A DNA stretch of 64,000 nucleotides from Dactylorhiza incarnata. Taxonomy: Eukaryota > Streptophyta > Magnoliopsida > Asparagales > Orchidaceae. Below, one piece after another: positions 60,068-64,000 of this stretch; position 1 is the stretch's first letter, and the number at the start of each line of letters is the position of its first letter. The position numbers and the translations under genes were made by a program. A model generated the notes under the pieces. The model was given only the letters and a program-made list of their open reading frames with translations. It did not search any database and was not told the origin of the DNA. The stretch covers positions 1,302,001-1,366,000 of the forward strand of contig JAWHQI010000075.1 in assembly GCA_033032865.1 (NCBI GenBank). Reading direction: 5' to 3'.

Positions 60068-61840
60068 AGAAAATCAGCGATTTTAGAAATAACAGACACG
60101 TGACTTCTTGATCATGGCCGTCAAATCCAGGGCTTTAAATCCAAGGGCTGGGATTTATTTCTGGGTTATCTTAGGGTTTGTCCAGAGAGGTATATACATA
60201 TATCCTCTTTATCTTATAATCTTTATTTTCTTCAAGCGTGAAAAAGACGGAAGCCGGGGGAAAACAGCATGGCGAGGAAGAAGAAGGAGACGTTTTCTTC
60301 CATTGCAGGAGCTTCAGAGCTCCGAATTGCGAGCCATTTCAGATCTAGAAAGAGCAGCCCGTTGCGGTTCTTTTTATCCGAGTGAAATCTCAGATCTATG
60401 GCGAAGAAGAAAGCTCCAAGGGTAACGATCCTTCCTCCCGGTCTTAGGACGTGTTTTGTCCTCTCATTTCTTTTTTATACTTGTATGAGGAATCCCTTTC
60501 ACCAAATGGGTGAAGTGTAGGATTTCCTCTAGTTCTTCGAAACTACGGGTCGATTGTGTCCGTCCCCGACATATTGAATTTAGAAATACGATAGTCGTGT
60601 GGATTTATGCATTTTGTGTGAAGCCTATTCGTGGCCGTGAGCCCGAGTCGGTGATGCTTGGATTGCGATGTTGCATTTAGGTTAAGCCTAGAATGCGTGC
60701 TGGAGAATGTCTCCGTGATATTTTCTATCGGGTTGCGAGACTTGAGTTTTAGGTGCCCTTTGAGGGCCTAACGGAAGCCCCTTGCTTGGGTGGTTGAATG
60801 CAAACCTTCACCACTAGATTTGAAGAGGAGTGGTATTGTAACTCCTTCTTGGTTGTTGTTTGCGAAGTCTAAGTCCGCGTGAAAGGATTAGATGCATAGC
60901 TTAATTATGTGGGCACTTGATGTGCTAAACCCTTACGGGTCGAGGTGAAGTCGTACCCACGTCGTGCGATAGATCGCGATGGTTAGAGCACGGGCAAAGC
61001 TGAACCGAACTCATTTCCATGCAGATCAGTGAGAGGTCCCTACCTCATGTAAGTCGTGTGATCATGGAAAAGGTCGTGGAAGGTGTCTTACCTAGACCGA
61101 CCAAAATCTATTTTTCCCCACCTAAGGCTATGTCCTTAGGGTGGAGTGTTTGTGATGAATTGATTTTATGTTAACCTCATGCGGTTGCTTAGGCGGTTGT
61201 GGGGAACCTTCAGGTGAACCCAACCAACATCATGTGCATACCTAGGTTCCCTTTTACTTGATGCTAAACCTAGAAGATTGATTGTGCTTGAAACCTCACC
61301 TTGTGTAGTATAGTTTGCACTTTCTTTTTATTGTTACATATTGCATGTACGGCTTGCTTGCAGGTTAGCGGTGACACGCCCCTAGGCAGGCTAGATGGCC
61401 GGGGGGTGGGATCGTTACGCGGTTTGTGGTCAGCTCATAGCTAACCCTCATTTACCTCTTATTGGATGTTGGTTGCAGGTGCAGGTGAGCCTAGCGGGAA
61501 ATAGCGGGCGGTGGCCCTTTTGCTGTGTTGGCCCTCGAAGGCCAGCCTCTTTTCTGCTTTTCATGTATTGCCGGCCTGCGTGCCGATGTATGTTTTTGGA
61601 GTTTCTAAACATTTGATACATGTGAGGCCTTAAGGCCGTAACTCTATTTGTTTCATTCCTGGGATAGTGGACAATTCTAAAAGATGTTAATCCAAATGCT
61701 TCCGCTTACGCTTTTTATACTCTCGTGTAGTAGTGCACTTTTCTGATTATCACCTTATAATGCCTAGCTAGTGTGTATAGTATGGCGTGGGGTCCCGGTC
61801 GGTCCTACTGCTATATTATTTATACTGGCAGGGTGCAACA

Positions 61841-61938
61841 ACTTAACCCAATTGGCGCTCACGATATTGGTTGAAGAATAATTGAATAACTCTTATCGTT
61901 CGAGAGATCTCCAGGAAGATATAACTTAAGGCGGTGCC
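61841..61938 (-). other. Athila-B2, third piece
   Basis: AACCCAATTGGCGCTCACGA and the sequence that follows match 24805-24903 of Athila-B1. It breaks off where the Copia-E LTR starts. Confidence 0.85.
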
Positions 61939-63432
61939 TGTTGGACCTTGTGTTCCACTTCTCTTAGTTTGAGAAATAACAAATCACACTATGTATTTGA
62001 TCTTGCTTGTGTTTATAGTGTGCAGGTACTATAGTTATATAACCTTATGAACTTGATGCTGATTGGTGACGATTCTCTGAAAAGAGATCTAACGCCCCGC
62101 GTTAGTTATTAACACCCCGCGTTAACTTTCGTCGAGAAGGAATACGTCGAGAAGAAATTTCATCGAGAAGGAATCCGTCGAGAAGAAATGTCGTCGAGAA
62201 CGAATCCGAGACAACATCAGGTGTTAGGTCTTAACACTGGGCGCCATCCGTTCGATGAAATGAGATGCCGGCCGACGAAACTGCGTTCGACGAAAGGAGA
62301 TTCTATTCGACGAAATTGCGTTCGACGAAATTACGTTCGAAGAATTTGATGAAATTCGACGAAATGAAATTGCGTTCGATGAAATTTGATGACGTTCGAT
62401 GAAATGAGATGTCGTTCAATGAAATGATGTTCGACAAAATGTGATGTCATTCGACGAAATGGCGATCGACGGGATGAGATGCAGTTCGACGAACTTTGAA
62501 GGAGAACGAAACTCAATACCAGCGTTGACTATTAATGCCCGCGTTGAATTCATGATCTGCCACGATCCCGACGGTTTGCACAAATTCAGCAACTACAGTA
62601 CTTGATGCTTAACGCTGGCGTTAACTCTTAACGCCTCGCGTTAGCTCCCGGGTATATTTAAAGACCTGATTTCGTTTGCTCAAGAGAGATGCATTGAAGC
62701 CTTCATTCCAGAGATCTGAGAGAGCATTTCATTCCAAATTCAGAGAGAACTCCCAACATCAGCATTGAGGAACAAGAGTGAGAAGGAGATTTCGAACGAC
62801 AAATTTGAAGAAGGACGCTCGCTTCAACTCCGACGTGATCATGGCGTATCTTCAACATCTCCTTCAGCGCTCTTCATTCTATGGAGTCATTTGTTCTGAT
62901 TTTATCTTTATCCTTTTATATTTCCTTGTAACGGTAGTAATTCTCCGCCTTGCATGTGGCGACTAGGTCCTTGTGCGGTGTAGGGGGTAATTCGCCTCCC
63001 TGTGCGTGGCGACTAAGTCAAGGGTAGATCTAGGGGGTGGCTAGAGGCCTTATCTTGGTATAGATAGGCTATAGCCAACCGGTCCTTGAGAGAAGGACCG
63101 GTGAAGGAACAAAAAGTGATTTTCAAGTTGTCGCCTCTAATTTCAAGCGTTATTGAAATTTTATCCTTGTAATCATTTTTGTGATATATAAAATTCTTTT
63201 TCAGTATATCTAATTTTTCTAGAATTATATTTCATAAAGAAAATCATTTTGAATATTTATGTATAAATGCTTTTTTTCTGGAGAGATAACGCCAGGCGTT
63301 GACTCTTAACGCCAGGCGTTAGCGACTGAGCAAAAAGTTTTTCTGTTAATTAAAATCTGTAAGTTTATTCTAAAAATAGTAAACCCCTTATTCACCCCCC
63401 CCCCCCCTCTAAGGGCGCCGTCAAATCCAACA
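61939..63432 (+). repeat. Copia-E 5' LTR (1,494 bp)
   Basis: It runs TGTTGGACC to CCAACA, immediately before the primer site. It contains AACGCCCCGCGTTA and AACGCCAGGCGTT palindromes (62090-62130, 62610-62645, 63288-63320), GTCGAGAAG repeats (62140-62205) and a TTCGACGAAAT array (62250-62500). A C-run of 13 with TATTCACC lies near 63395. The element continues past the right edge. Confidence 0.9.
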
Positions 63433-63434
63433 CT

Positions 63435-63446
63435 TGGTATCAGAGC
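63435..63446 (+). other. Copia-E primer binding site (initiator tRNA-Met)
   Basis: TGGTATCAGAGC lies two bases after the LTR. Confidence 0.92.
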
Positions 63447-63460
63447 AAGGTTATTCCAAA

Positions 63461-64000
63461 ATGGTTTCACAACCAGGAATAATGGCGCATAATGATCATG
63501 CTTTCGCTGAGGGTCAAGGGATTAGTAGACCTCCACTATTTACCGGAACTGATTATAATTATTGGAAAACTAGAATGCATTGTTTTTTAACTGCTTTAGA
63601 TAATGACGTTTGGGGTATGGTAGAACAGAGTTACTCTCCACCAACATTTGTTGTTGGAGAAGTCACTATGGAAAAACCCAGAGATAGATGGGATGACAAT
63701 GATAAGTTGAGATGTTAGAATAACGCTAAAGTAATGAATGCGTTATTTTGTGCTTTGGATAGAACGGAATTTAATAGAACTTGTGCTTGCGAAACAGCTT
63801 ATGATATATGGAATTTATTAGAAATTACTCATGATGGTACTTCGCAAGTTAAGGATTCAAAGCTCTTCCAACTTGAATCCGAGTATGAGAAATTCTGGAT
63901 GGAGGCGGATGAAGACGTATATTCAATGTACACAAGGTTCACCAAGATCGTTAACGACTCAAAAGTACTTGGAAAGGTGTTCTCCAACGGCGACTTGGTG
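63461..64000 (+). pseudogene. gag: Copia-E gag, 5' part, with an in-frame stop
   Basis: The ATG at 63461 starts a Gag closely related to that of Copia-D: RPPLFTGTDYNYWKTRMHCF near residue 20, then EITHDGTSQVKDSKLFQLES. TAG at 63716-63718 falls where Copia-D has Lys; the frame is otherwise open to the edge of the window. Confidence 0.85.

Larger units (their letters stand above)
59306..61840 (+). repeat. Probable solo LTR (about 2.5 kb) of an unassigned element
   Basis: It interrupts sequence that is continuous in Athila-B1 (around 24800). Ends are TGTTTAACACC and GGGTGCAACA. The flanking duplication is degraded (TAGCT against roughly CAACT). Only one copy of the ends exists and there is no primer site, tract or coding domain, so it is read as a solo LTR. 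A TATA-like GTATATACATATATCC lies near 60189. The downstream 1.6 kb has no gene I can support. The lineage is unknown, with a chromovirus as one possibility. Confidence 0.7.
34970..61938 (-). mobile_element. Athila-B2: second Athila-B copy, split by later insertions
   Basis: Pieces lie at 34970-37100, 58046-59305 and 61841-61938 and align in order with Athila-B1 (LTR, polypurine tract, 3' spacer, start of the integrase 3' end). The gaps are filled by Tat-2, a solo LTR and Copia-E. Its coding region and 5' LTR lie beyond the window. It inserted into the integrase of Copia-C (left flank CATAG). Confidence 0.88.

Noticed and set aside
60108..60425. A 105-codon ORF in the solo LTR, and ORFs at 61395-61616
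   Set aside because: They cover a TATA-like region and leader of an LTR; there is no domain and no conserved partner to compare.

Overview
The window is plant nuclear DNA made almost entirely of nested LTR retrotransposons. I see no host gene, rRNA or tRNA gene. The organism is inferred to be a flowering plant: Athila- and Tat-lineage Ty3/Gypsy elements and Ty1/Copia elements primed by initiator tRNA-Met are typical of plant heterochromatin. The species cannot be named from the sequence. Element names below (Athila-A, Athila-B1/B2, Tat-1/Tat-2, Copia-C/D/E) are my own labels.

Layout, left to right. (1) 1-9330: a young, nearly complete Athila element (Athila-A, + strand); its left LTR runs off the window edge and about 370 bp are deleted inside it. 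Its gag-pol is one reading frame interrupted by only two TAG codons. (2) 9331-10812: an unassigned, AT-rich, low-complexity coding fragment into which Athila-A inserted. (3) 10813-13872: two diverged copia LTRs in inverted orientation around a copia PPT. (4) 13873-21578: a left-truncated Tat element (Tat-1) with its 3' LTR. (5) 21579-32161: a decayed Athila element on the minus strand (Athila-B1), whose left LTR was entered by Tat-1. (6) 32162-34969: a decayed copia fragment (Copia-C). (7) 34970-61938: a second Athila-B copy (B2) inserted in Copia-C, split by a complete Tat element (Tat-2, 37101-58045) and by a solo LTR (59306-61840). Tat-2 is itself split by a copia element (Copia-D, 44038-51966, minus strand). 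(8) 61939-64000: the 5' LTR and gag of another copia (Copia-E) inserted in Athila-B2 and running off the right edge.

Insertion order on the right half follows from nesting: Copia-C, then Athila-B2, then Tat-2, then Copia-D. LTR divergence counted by eye agrees: several percent for Tat-2, about 3% for Copia-D, about 1% for Athila-A.

Two themes stand out. First, both Tat copies carry antisense genes between pol and the 3' LTR. One has a gypsy-type transposase-like (Transposase_28-like) domain and short introns at matching positions in both copies, so it appears to be a spliced gene. Second, almost every family carries in its LTR or 3' region an array of short CpG-rich palindromes. The motif differs completely between families, but the architecture is the same.
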